Assembly: GCA_027578815.1 (NCBI GenBank)
Contig: JANBTH010000615.1
Coordinates: forward strand, 1 to 13,763
Direction of reading: 5' to 3'
Origin: Coemansia sp. RSA 1804
Lineage: Eukaryota > Kickxellomycota > Kickxellomycetes > Kickxellales > Kickxellaceae
DNA length: 13,763 bases
Below, one piece after another: positions 1 to 8,552 of this stretch. Position 1 is the stretch's first letter, and each line of letters opens with the position of its first letter. The notes under the pieces were generated by a model. That model had not been told where the DNA came from. It made no database searches and saw only the letters and a program-made list of their open reading frames with translations. The translations under genes were made by a program, and so were the position numbers.

Positions 1-3000
1 GATATTTATTTTTGCTAGTCCTTGCCTCAAGATGGCCGTCTACCTGAACCAGGTGCTCTTTTTTCCATTCAGAAAAACGCTGGAGCGTCAAACCGGTGAT
101 TCTTCTCCATGCCACGCCTTTTGTTGAATAAGACCAGCAGAATGCCAGCTCTCACAAACAAGACAACCAAACCAGTAGCCTTTGAGTGTTTGATGGAAGA
201 CAGGAATAGTGTTGTCAAGACAAGAAAAACAGGCGCTGAGAAGGGAGCACAACAACAGCAACAATAATTTTGCCAGTGTCGTCTATTCCGCGGGGGTATT
301 TTTCTGGCAGAATAAAAAGTATGACTGACTGTCTTTTGCTGGAAAAGAGACTCGCTCCTTTTTTTCTGACAAGCACGATATTCCGTCTGTACAATTCATA
401 TCAATGATTACAGAGCCAATAAATGACATTACCCTGGTATTCTCGAAATAAAGACCAACTCTAAAAAGGTAGATATTTTCTTAGCAGCTTGGTATGCCAT
501 TCCCATGCTCTTTCTTTTTTTGTCCTTATTGCGTGCGTGTCCCAGTCGATCTCTGCCTATTGTGCCCAATAAGTCGGTACAAAGGCAGATGAAAGAAAAG
601 AAAAAAGACACTGGCATCGGCTCCGATACCGTTTTGAATGTGACGTTTTTTGTATTTAAAGAGCTTGCTGCACCCAACAAATATCAAACCACAAAAAGGT
701 CTTTTTCAATACATATGCAGAGGGTGGCAAGTAAAATCGATAAATCAGGCTGTCAAGACATTCATTGCATATAAACATTGTTATGTATAGCTCTACATTT
801 GTATGTGTATTACTTGCAATATTTCCTGTAACCACAAACCACTCAGCTCCTTTTTTCTGACGGCGCGAGCTCTAATAAGGCGAGAAAGGGTGTGGCTATC
901 CGAATAGCACTCAATATAGCCATTTTCAGCTGTTGGATAACAGAAATCCACGGACTGCATATTCTCTACTATGAACATCAAAAAGTGTCTATTTACTACA
1001 GTGCAGTTGCACGTCTACAAAATCATGTCAGAAAACTCAAGTGCATCGTGACAATAAGACATTAAAGCTGTTTTCTTGCAATTATTTCAACAGCAACAAT
1101 ATTCACAAGCAAAAATATAACAGACGTCATTATTTGCAAAATGTAAACAAAAAAAGACAATGTCAGCGGCAACGACGACAGTGGTATTTACAGATACATT
1201 GGCATTTGGTTTCCATCTCTCTGTAAATAACAACGACAGCGGTTAATTTTTATTTCTAAACCTGTTGGACCTAATATAAGCAACACAATTGTTGGTTTCC
1301 TAAACAAATAAAAATACGTTGACAGTTTCTTTTGAATGAGTGAAAAAAGAGTTCTCCCAACACACACTTCACAAACAACAACAGTAATCTAAAGAAATAA
1401 ATGGCGGCGCTCACGTTGGGGAAGGGAAGAAAAGAGCACAACGCAACCAATAAAACATTATCAAGTCATCTATAATGCCTTTAGTAAACACAAGAACATA
1501 TTTCTAATCGCGAATTGTAAGAGACCAATTGAGGTTCCAAATTCAAACTGTCCACACCCACGAACTCTAGTTCAAAACAATGGGCATGGTATAAAAATAT
1601 TGCCTTTTTAATATATCCTAATTTGTTTGTGAAATACCTAATAAAGCGGATTTCATTGTTATTGGGAAAAAACGCCATCCGACAAGGATAACAATGAAAA
1701 AAGACCCATTGCATATAACATTCAACAAATGACACAGAACATAAAACGGCCAGCTGTTATCTTGCTAATTGTTTTGACTTCTTTTTAAGATGGATACTCT
1801 TTTTTTTCTTGGCAACGCTCTTCTTATTCTTTATTTAGGGTGCTATAATATTCCTGAAAGTAATATCAAGGGATACGCTTTTTTATTATTTTTATTCATA
1901 GGAGAAAATAAAAAATGTATGTTTTGCACAGTAAGTAAATAAATTCAGATTTAGATTGGCTGCACCTTGCTTAAAAAGCCAAAGACATTTTTAAAAGAAG
2001 CTGTGAATGTGTTTAAAGACAATAATGCTTCACATATATAAAGAACAATAATTCATCCACTTTGGCGCCGTAAAAACCTGTTTGGATTCAACAACAGCAT
2101 AGGCGTTTGGCATGCAGAATGTCAAATACGCAAAAGAAAAAGATAAAATGCAATATCAAGCAACAGAAAATGTAAATAGAAAGCAAACAATGGGAATTAT
2201 AAAGGTATGCATTCCTCCTCTGCATGTAATTCTGCCGTCTTGATTTCATGGAGATATTGCACTGTTGTTTCAACGTGCACATTAGCGGGTGGTAGAGAAT
2301 AATGGCAAATAAGATAGCGACTCTGTACCTTGTTGTTGTTGCATAAATAGGTTACATGTTACAATTCATTACAAGTTGACAGGATAACTTGATTGCCTTG
2401 CTGTTATGGTAAATCGGCAGTTTTACAAAACGTAGAAACCAAAGAAACGTTGCTTTTTATCTTTACAATAAAAAAGACATTATTAAATGCTAGCATATAT
2501 TGCGGTTATGCAAATTCATAAATCATAAGCTCATCCATAGTCGTACACATGTATGCGCTCTGGTTTTGCTAGAGTAATGACTGCTGCGTAAACGCTATAA
2601 TACACTATTGACAACCAAAAGTGCAAGTAGAGTTTTTTGTCTAGTAGTGTGTATGCAATTATAGCCTTCTACTTTGACTTACCCCTATTTGTATTTGTTA
2701 ATAGAATAGCACACAGTATGACGGTAGTTTCTGTTGCAGACATATGTCTAGTCAAAATGAGTACTGCATAATATTCAAGCTATACTAGATACTACTAATT
2801 CCATTACTAATACTCTTTAACACGGTGAAGGTATGTTTTAAAGCATATCATTGAATATAGCTTTTCTGATTTGACAATGCCACTGGTTGATTTTAGCCAT
2901 ACAATATAGACAAGATTTATTGTTCTACTTTTCAACTGAAAATACTGGCATAATCAAGCGTCTAATTTCTCGCCGTGTAATAGTATTGCTAGAATAGTCC

Positions 3001-4118
3001 TTGTTTTGCGTTTTGCATTTGAAAATCTCACATGTAGTTGGCAAATAGATAATGGTTATTCCATAAAGTGTTTAACTTACAAAATCGAGTAGTTGCACTA
3101 ATACACACTATCATGCCATTTACTAAGATGAAAAGCAAAAAATACCATAGCAAAACACTTGAGCAGTCATTCTATAAAAGTAAAACTTTACCCATGTCAG
3201 TTCTAGATCATTATTGTTTGTCTAAAATCCATTTATCATACACCGCCATTATTTGCAGTCTGTTGTTTTTTGTTGTTACATTGTTCATTGTCATAATCTT
3301 TGCCTTTTCCTCTTGTTATCTTGAAGTATAGTGTGTGTACATTGTACTTTTGCAATTTGTTGTCACAATCAGGACAGTCTGCTTATTCCCACATTGCTTT
3401 AAAGGTAAACTACTTGGTTATGAATCATTCAACATCGTAGTTGGTCTCTGTATAATTGTATCTGACAGCTAAATTCCCCCAACACTGAGATGGATATGTT
3501 TATCAATATCTAGTCTGCAATATAGTGTGCATGTTCGTAGCACTTGTGCATACAGATATTTTGCATTGCAGATATGTACAACAATGAGATTCAGGTGGCA
3601 AACTACCTTTTTTGTTCATAAAAAGACAGTTTGTCTTGTTATTTTTAGCATTTTGCGTTATTGCATTATTTTGCTTTATATTTGTTTACCAGACAGTATG
3701 AAGGAAGAGAGACAGAAGAGAAAACAAACTCTAAAAAGAACGAGCCAAAGATTAGGATGAACAGCCACACACGCGGTGAAACAATATCCAACCAGGAAAT
3801 AAATATTTTTGGTCGTTTCAGTAACGAGATTCTTTGTTGCGCATTTTTATGATTTTAAGCCTTCAAGCGAGGTTTCCAAAAGTGATCTTGATCTAATTAT
3901 TGTGCGATCATGCATAGTAATATTTTCCTTCCTTTTTTCTTTTTTGTTATCGCGCAATAACAGTCTGAACAAGAATTGGAAATTTGAATGTCTTTTTCAA
4001 AACCTTATCGCTTTTGTTTTTTTTACTTTGGATTTATTAAACTAGAATTTATAGCTGAATCAGTGTTTTATTGTTCTTGTTGCTTCTTTTCACCGAACCT
4101 GTTGAATAAAAAGAGGCG
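1..4118. other. Gene-poor AT-rich region
   Basis: No reading frame here shows a recognisable domain, and the longest frames are under 90 codons with composition dictated by A/T runs. The first 1 kb is somewhat GC-richer than the rest. At the very left edge the minus strand is open from about 151 to 1 and reads in a protein-like way, but it has no ATG, and the plus strand is open over the same bases (2 to about 127). A partial gene entering from the left is therefore possible but unproven. CAA/CAG-type short runs occur near 248-267, 1370-1380 and 2328-2341 (as TTG). A small GC-rich patch surrounds an ATG near 1401, followed by only 24 codons. It may hold a long non-coding transcript or regulatory DNA for bL34m, but nothing in the sequence proves this. 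Confidence 0.6.
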
Positions 4119-5200
4119 ATGGTTTTCGGGCGGATCTTTTCGGCAGCTTCGGCGCTAGTAGCAACAAGAGCCGGTTTGTCTGCTCCGCGTCTTGTGTGCT
4201 CAGCAGCTAACAGCATCGGGTCATCAAGGTTTGTATTGTTAGCAAGCGTATTTTGGACGTTTCTGCTGATTCTTGAGCTTCAAACAAAAACACTCGTATA
4301 CAGTGAAGAGAATGCAGGCGCCACAGAAAGATCCTTTTCTTCGTTTATATTTCCACACTCCCTCTTTTTCTGGTTGGGGGATTAAAATGTACAAATGATC
4401 TGTTTCAATTAATTGGCATTGTTTTGGTTGTTTTTCTTTTTGCCCCGTATTTATAAATTTGTTGCATTTTTTCTACCACAGTTCATACATGATGCATGTC
4501 ATGTGTATATGCTGCTTTTTCTAATGCAAGGCAGCACAATACAAAAAAGTACACGCTGCATTGACGCATTACTTATTCATCCATCCATTCGTTTATTTTT
4601 CAAAGATGGACTTTTTGCTGCCCACTCACTATTCCCTATTTAGTTAAATTGATTGTTTGGCATTTGCTGACTGTGGCAAGGTAGCGGTTGTAAATGCAGC
4701 TGCACGATCGAGTAGCAAGAACCCTCCCCTGAACGGCAAACATCCATTGCATGTTTGCTGCGTATTTTGGCCATTTGTTTCCAGCACACAATCCCTTTCC
4801 TCCTTTTGTCCTAACAAACCAATGCACAACCCGCTCATGTGTTCAGTTGCGATATTCGCTTGAAGACATAATTCCAAGTACAATTACATGTTGCTCTTTT
4901 GTGTTTAATTAGCTTTATTATGCTTGAAAACATGAATGACTAACGTAATTCACTGCCTTATTTATATAAAACATTGTTTGTAGGTTTGCAATCGGGTCTG
5001 TGGTGGCTCAGCAGCAGAATGCAATTTCTCCATCCATTGGTTCAATGCAGATGCGCTGGCGGACATTTGGAACAGAATATCAGCCCAGCAACCTCAGACG
5101 TAAACGCAAGCACGGATTTTTGAGCCGTTTGCGCACAAAGAATGGTCGCAGAATCCTGCAGCGCCGTAAACTCAAGGGGCGCAAATTCCTGTCGCATTGA
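4119..5200 (+). CDS. Mitochondrial ribosomal protein bL34m (L34), two exons
   Basis: Structural protein of the mitochondrial large ribosomal subunit. Exon 1 is 4119-4228 and exon 2 is 4984-5200; joined they give 108 residues ending in TGA. The junction is in phase 2 and rebuilds an Arg codon (residue 37). Residues 1 to about 64 are Ala/Ser/Arg-rich with almost no acids, as in a mitochondrial presequence. Residues 66-108 are the bL34 fold, with the family signature YQPSNLRRKRKHGF (69-82) followed by the basic GRR-ILQRR-KGRK tail. A GTG within exon 2 (5000) opens a frame but would lack the presequence, so the ATG at 4119 is preferred. The upstream 60 bases are pyrimidine-rich with no clear TATA. 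The gene is convergent with the hydrolase gene, whose stop codon lies about 150 bp downstream. bL34m is clear from exon 2; exon 1 rests on matching splice phase and presequence character. Confidence 0.9.
4229..4983 (+). other. Spliceosomal intron of the bL34m gene
   Basis: The donor is AAG|GTTTGT, the branch-point match is TGACTAAC with CTAAC at 4940-4944, and the acceptor is TTTGTAG ending at 4983. The branch-point A lies about 40 bases before the acceptor. At 755 bp the intron is long for a compact fungal gene. Its second half (about 4655-4860) is distinctly GC-richer than the surrounding AT-rich DNA and includes a perfect inverted repeat. No convincing coding exon is seen inside. Confidence 0.8.
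4734..4760 (+). repeat. Intronic inverted repeat / RNA hairpin
   Basis: GCAAACAT at 4736-4743 pairs perfectly with ATGTTTGC at 4751-4758 across a 7-base loop. In RNA it extends by a G-U and a C-G pair to about 10 bp. It lies in the GC-rich island of the bL34m intron. It could be part of an intron-encoded small RNA such as a snoRNA, but I could not place C/D or H/ACA boxes convincingly. Confidence 0.5.
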
Positions 5201-5236
5201 ATGTAGAACTACAAATAGATAAAGGAACTGGGGTGT

Positions 5237-5242
5237 AATAAA
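5237..5242 (+). terminator. Candidate poly(A) signal for bL34m
   Basis: A perfect AATAAA lies 37 bases after the bL34m stop codon, inside the short convergent gap between that gene and the hydrolase gene. Confidence 0.5.
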
Positions 5243-5351
5243 TTCTGTTTGGCAATTAGATATGAAAAATGGATATTGTAAAGCTTTTTGCTCCTTTCGC
5301 TTGAGTTGGAGCGTTTGCACTAGGGAAGGGGCTATTCCGGTTATAGGCTTG

Positions 5352-6536
5352 TCAAGGCCTTGTGTTCTTTTTCTCCATGTTGATTGTGTCGACAAACCTC
5401 CTCATGTTCCCGTACACCTTGTCAAGCTGCGACCTGCCGCGCATGATGGAAAAATGGTTCCTCTCGGGATACGTTATTAGCTCCGCATGCTGGTGGTGGC
5501 TGGCACATTCTGGAGAACTGCCGTGGACTTGGTTTAGTTTTTGTGCAAAATGCCTTGAATCATCCAACAACACGTCATGCTCGCCTACCTGTATCTGCAA
5601 AGGAGGTAGGCAGGAGAGCTCGGTGCTGAATAGCGGAGACAATAGAGGATGACGGAATGTCTTGTACAAGGACTCTGTATCGGTGTTTTCTGCAGGGCCA
5701 TGGTATACGCGCGAAAGGCATTTTGGATTAGACAGCGGAACATGTGAAAGCACACAGTTGTCTTCATTGCGCTTCCAGCTATCCTGAAGCATGGTCAGAT
5801 CCAGGAGCGGCGCAATAAGTATGCATCCGGAGGGCATGGGTCTTTTGCACGCATTCAGCAGCAACATCATTGCCACGGCTATGCTTCCACCCGCGCTGTT
5901 TGCGCACAATGTGATGTTGCTTTGCCTGAACCCTCGAGCCAGAAGATGATTGTATGCAGTGTATACGTCATGCACTGGCCTTGGGAACACGTGCTTTGGA
6001 GCGACGCTGTATTTTGGAACAAAGAGCCGCTGTCCCAGCTCCTGCGACATTCGGAGGTAGTACCATTTGGCCACGGGCACATCGCTTTTGATAAATCCAC
6101 CACCGCATACAAACAGCACAATGCGCTCGCCATCGCAGGCCGGCTTGTCCTGTAATTCCATCCGGTGGTCAATATTCAGTTGAGCAGAGCAAGCAACCAC
6201 CATACTGTGGCCATCCTCGGGATCTGAATTTTTATCTTGCTCAAACAAGCAGCTGAACTTGTGCTGGATTGTGTTATCGTCTATCTCGTATGGCTGCTGG
6301 TCTTGTGGCATCTCATACTCATACGCCCGATACCGACCAACAGATGCAGGTACTTTTGCGTTCTCCAGTACGCTGTATTGCATCTGTTGGGCGTATTCCT
6401 GCCCTGCTTGCCTGGTCTTGTTGTGTGCCAGATCCAGTATATATTCTCTTTCCTCGATGCTAAACTCGCTATCGCCAACGCCTGGAATCTTGTCTAATAG
6501 GCTCAATATATTTGGGAGATGGACCTGCGATGTCAT
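5352..6536 (-). CDS. HSL-type alpha/beta hydrolase (esterase/lipase-like)
   Basis: Predicted 394-residue serine hydrolase of the hormone-sensitive-lipase / steryl-deacetylase-like group, expected to cleave esters of small or lipid substrates. The N-terminal 135 residues are a charged cap-like region with no signal peptide or membrane segment. The core follows: an oxyanion-hole loop CGGGF (144-148), a nucleophile elbow CANSAGGS with Ser214, the HPLLSPLF segment (296-303) typical of fungal members, Asp321 in GEHD, and His361 in ERNHF. A Ser214-Asp321-His361 triad is thus intact. The usual HGGG reads CGGG and the usual GDSAGG reads ANSAGG, so both signature motifs deviate. The ATG at 6534-6536 has a purine at -3; the gene ends in TGA at 5352-5354 and needs no intron. 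It points toward bL34m and shares no overlap with other genes. Family is confident; substrate unknown. Confidence 0.88.
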   Translation of the reverse strand: MTSQVHLPNILSLLDKIPGVGDSEFSIEEREYILDLAHNKTRQAGQEYAQQMQYSVLENAKVPASVGRYRAYEYEMPQDQQPYEIDDNTIQHKFSCLFEQDKNSDPEDGHSMVVACSAQLNIDHRMELQDKPACDGERIVLFVCGGGFIKSDVPVAKWYYLRMSQELGQRLFVPKYSVAPKHVFPRPVHDVYTAYNHLLARGFRQSNITLCANSAGGSIAVAMMLLLNACKRPMPSGCILIAPLLDLTMLQDSWKRNEDNCVLSHVPLSNPKCLSRVYHGPAENTDTESLYKTFRHPLLSPLFSTELSCLPPLQIQVGEHDVLLDDSRHFAQKLNQVHGSSPECASHHQHAELITYPERNHFSIMRGRSQLDKVYGNMRRFVDTINMEKKNTRP

Positions 6537-7199
6537 TTCTGGTGTATTAGAAGCTTTACAAAAACGTTTTAATATGATAATTTAACGAAAAGACAATATT
6601 TGAAATCTTTCAAAATGTATTTTCTTGCTCTATGACTTTACTTTTATACATCTGCTTCTACCACACTCATGCTGTTTGTTATAATATTTTGTAGCATAAT
6701 ATTGTGAAACATGTGGACGTTCCATGTCGGTGTTCTAGCACTGCGTTTGTCATACTGTCATGAAGTGAATGCAATGAGCTCTGTTTTTTTGTCATGGGAA
6801 AGACATTCTCTATATTAAGAATGAAAATTCCGAATACCGTTGTCGTCGTGGCTAAAATGCCATCAGAACTGCTACTGGTACAATCTATTTATTAAAAAAG
6901 AATGCGTCAGCAAGGCGTGCAGGATGACACAACAAATCGTACATACATTCTACACTAGGGCTTATTATTAAAACAAAAAACACATCTTCCCACATGTAAG
7001 GTCAGCCCAGAAACGCCATGCACGTCATATCTCAGGTGCGTTAGCAGTACCGGGTGCAAGAACAAAAATTCTAGACGTCAGATATGCGTAACACGTGTAG
7101 AACAAAGTAGATTATGCCATTTCTCTTACCCATTACGCAAACAAGGAGATGCAGAAAAGACAAGTTAGCACTATAGTCTAGCTATCATTTTAATCCAAT
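6537..7199. other. Intergenic: hydrolase promoter and ureD 3' flank
   Basis: Both flanking genes run on the minus strand, so this stretch holds the hydrolase upstream region and the ureD downstream region. The AT-rich half next to the hydrolase carries the TATA-like box listed separately. Two copies of the octamer AAAAGACA occur (6588-6595 and 7155-7162). No gene or structural RNA was found. Confidence 0.6.
6641..6648 (-). promoter_or_regulatory. TATA-like box of the hydrolase gene
   Basis: Read on the minus strand this is TATAAAAG, about 105 bases upstream of the hydrolase ATG. The match and distance suit a fungal core promoter, but AT-rich DNA gives such matches by chance. Confidence 0.4.
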
Positions 7200-8339
7200 T
7201 CAAGCGTTATAATACATTGACCATGCTGAGTCACCAATAACACACTGCAGCGACACCAGCCTCCGTTTAATCCACGATTTCACGTATTCGGTATCCGGAC
7301 CAGCAACTCGAACAGCAACGCCCTTTACGCCAAGCTCGTCAACTTCTGAAACGGACCACGCAATACCAGATTCGTCTTCATCCTCTAAATTGCTCTGCTG
7401 GTTAGATGGACGGAATGGCTTGATCCTTTGGTCTAGGTGTTGTTTTCTAAACAGATCAGCAACATTGGCAACCGCAGGGCCAAGTATAAGCAAGTACGCA
7501 AAGATGTCAACCAACTCTAGTCTCTGTGCAAAAGAGTACGACCTTACAGCAGGCCAATGTCCACCAGAACCACCATCGCTGTTTTCCTGGCTGTTAAGCA
7601 GCAATGCATCGCGGATAATGATCCTTGACTCGTTGATCCAACCAGCGTCATAGGACCCTGCTGGCGCTGCTATCTCTGACAAGCTATCGCGCTGTTTGTG
7701 TTTGAAGTTGTCAAGTACGCTGACAACGTTTACACTAAAGTACTTGCCAAACGCCCACCGCTCGCCCCTTGACATTCTTCCGCTGGTCATCCAGTCCAGC
7801 AGCACAAGGGAGGAGGACTGGGCATCGTGTAGTCGAACCGCCTGTCTCTGGTTATACATTGCGCCCTCAAAGCAGGTAACGGGATCAGGTAACAGGCAGG
7901 CTAGTGATCCAGGCGCAACGTCAATAAGCATGGTTTGGTATGACTGATCAGTAGTCATGGTGGCATTACTGTTGTAGTCTATACTGGAGCTATCAGATTG
8001 CTTCAAAGCCGAAAAAGAACGATTCCCCACGTCTGGTTGGCTGTGGCGTCGGTGGCGGAACACTTTAGTTGATCCCTGAGTCAGCACCAATAGTGCGCAT
8101 CCACGACCAACTTGGACGTTAATATGAATCCGGTCTCCATGGACTATGCCTCCGCCGTACGATAAGATGTAGTTGACTGCTGGATGCAGATTTCCGCCGT
8201 CTCTCTCGTGTCCGTCTATGTTTGCGTTGGGCGCTGCTTGTGGCGATATTATCTTCAGGGGATACGCTGACTCTGTCGTTTGGTGGAGCCGTCCTGCTGT
8301 CACCTGGCAGTTGATCCTGCCTTCTCCTGGTAACGGCAT
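7200..8339 (-). CDS. ureD: Urease accessory protein UreD
   Basis: UreD (UreH) is the scaffold that binds apo-urease and, with UreF and UreG, delivers nickel to the active site in the cytosol. The 379-residue product has the family landmarks in order: YPLKIISP (26-33), YGGGIVHGDR (61-70), LTQGSTKVFR (86-95), LLPDPVTCFEGA (149-160), LDWMTSGR (181-188) and RGERW (191-195). Ser-rich or acidic low-complexity inserts near 100-135, 247-262 and 310-325 lengthen it compared with bacterial UreD (about 270-300 aa), as is usual in fungi. The ATG at 8337-8339 is the first ATG in the frame: the open frame extends to 8378, but only through a TTG. The stop is TGA at 7200-7202 and no intron is needed. No urease or ureF/ureG lies nearby, which is normal since fungi scatter these genes. 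Two GATA cores occur between the TATA box and the ATG (8373-8383), but this is weak evidence for nitrogen control. Confidence 0.93.
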   Translation of the reverse strand: MPLPGEGRINCQVTAGRLHQTTESAYPLKIISPQAAPNANIDGHERDGGNLHPAVNYILSYGGGIVHGDRIHINVQVGRGCALLVLTQGSTKVFRHRRHSQPDVGNRSFSALKQSDSSSIDYNSNATMTTDQSYQTMLIDVAPGSLACLLPDPVTCFEGAMYNQRQAVRLHDAQSSSLVLLDWMTSGRMSRGERWAFGKYFSVNVVSVLDNFKHKQRDSLSEIAAPAGSYDAGWINESRIIIRDALLLNSQENSDGGSGGHWPAVRSYSFAQRLELVDIFAYLLILGPAVANVADLFRKQHLDQRIKPFRPSNQQSNLEDEDESGIAWSVSEVDELGVKGVAVRVAGPDTEYVKSWIKRRLVSLQCVIGDSAWSMYYNA

Positions 8340-8403
8340 GTATAGTGGAAAAATATAGAGTGAAAATACAAGTATCAAGATAAAAAAGAAAGAATAAAAA
8401 TAG

Positions 8404-8455
8404 CTTTATACAAACCAACTTGAAAAACAAAAGAGCAAAGCCAGCTCAAGATTGG
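8404..8455 (-). promoter_or_regulatory. Candidate ureD core promoter (CCAAT + TATA)
   Basis: On the minus strand CCAAT occurs at 8451-8455 and TATAAAG at 8404-8410, about 110 and 65 bases upstream of the ureD ATG. Their order and spacing are as expected for a fungal promoter. The whole ureD upstream gap is only about 210 bp, so the neighbouring decayed gene ends directly against this promoter. Confidence 0.45.
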
Positions 8456-8552
8456 CAGCGCCGGGAGATTATTTCCCCCCGATGATTTATTATTTTCTAT
8501 AATCAAACGACTGGCACCTGTGATCTCGAATGTGGAGACAAAATCAAAACTA

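Noticed and set aside
3113..3331. Small plus-strand ORF with a hydrophobic C-terminal segment (possible tail-anchored protein)
   Set aside because: T-rich DNA readily encodes Phe/Leu/Ile runs by chance. No homology, promoter or other support was seen.
4657..4863. Plus- and minus-strand frames inside the bL34m intron
   Set aside because: No domain is recognisable, several frames are open at once because the island is GC-richer, and splicing in phase across the intron needs none of them.
5042..5395. 117-codon minus-strand frame across the bL34m/hydrolase junction
   Set aside because: It is antisense to bL34m exon 2 and overlaps the hydrolase 3' end, with no domain of its own; a shadow of real genes.
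8340..8378. N-terminal extension of UreD by 13 residues
   Set aside because: The extension would start at a TTG, not an ATG, and adds a hydrophobic stretch atypical for UreD. The first ATG is at 8337-8339.
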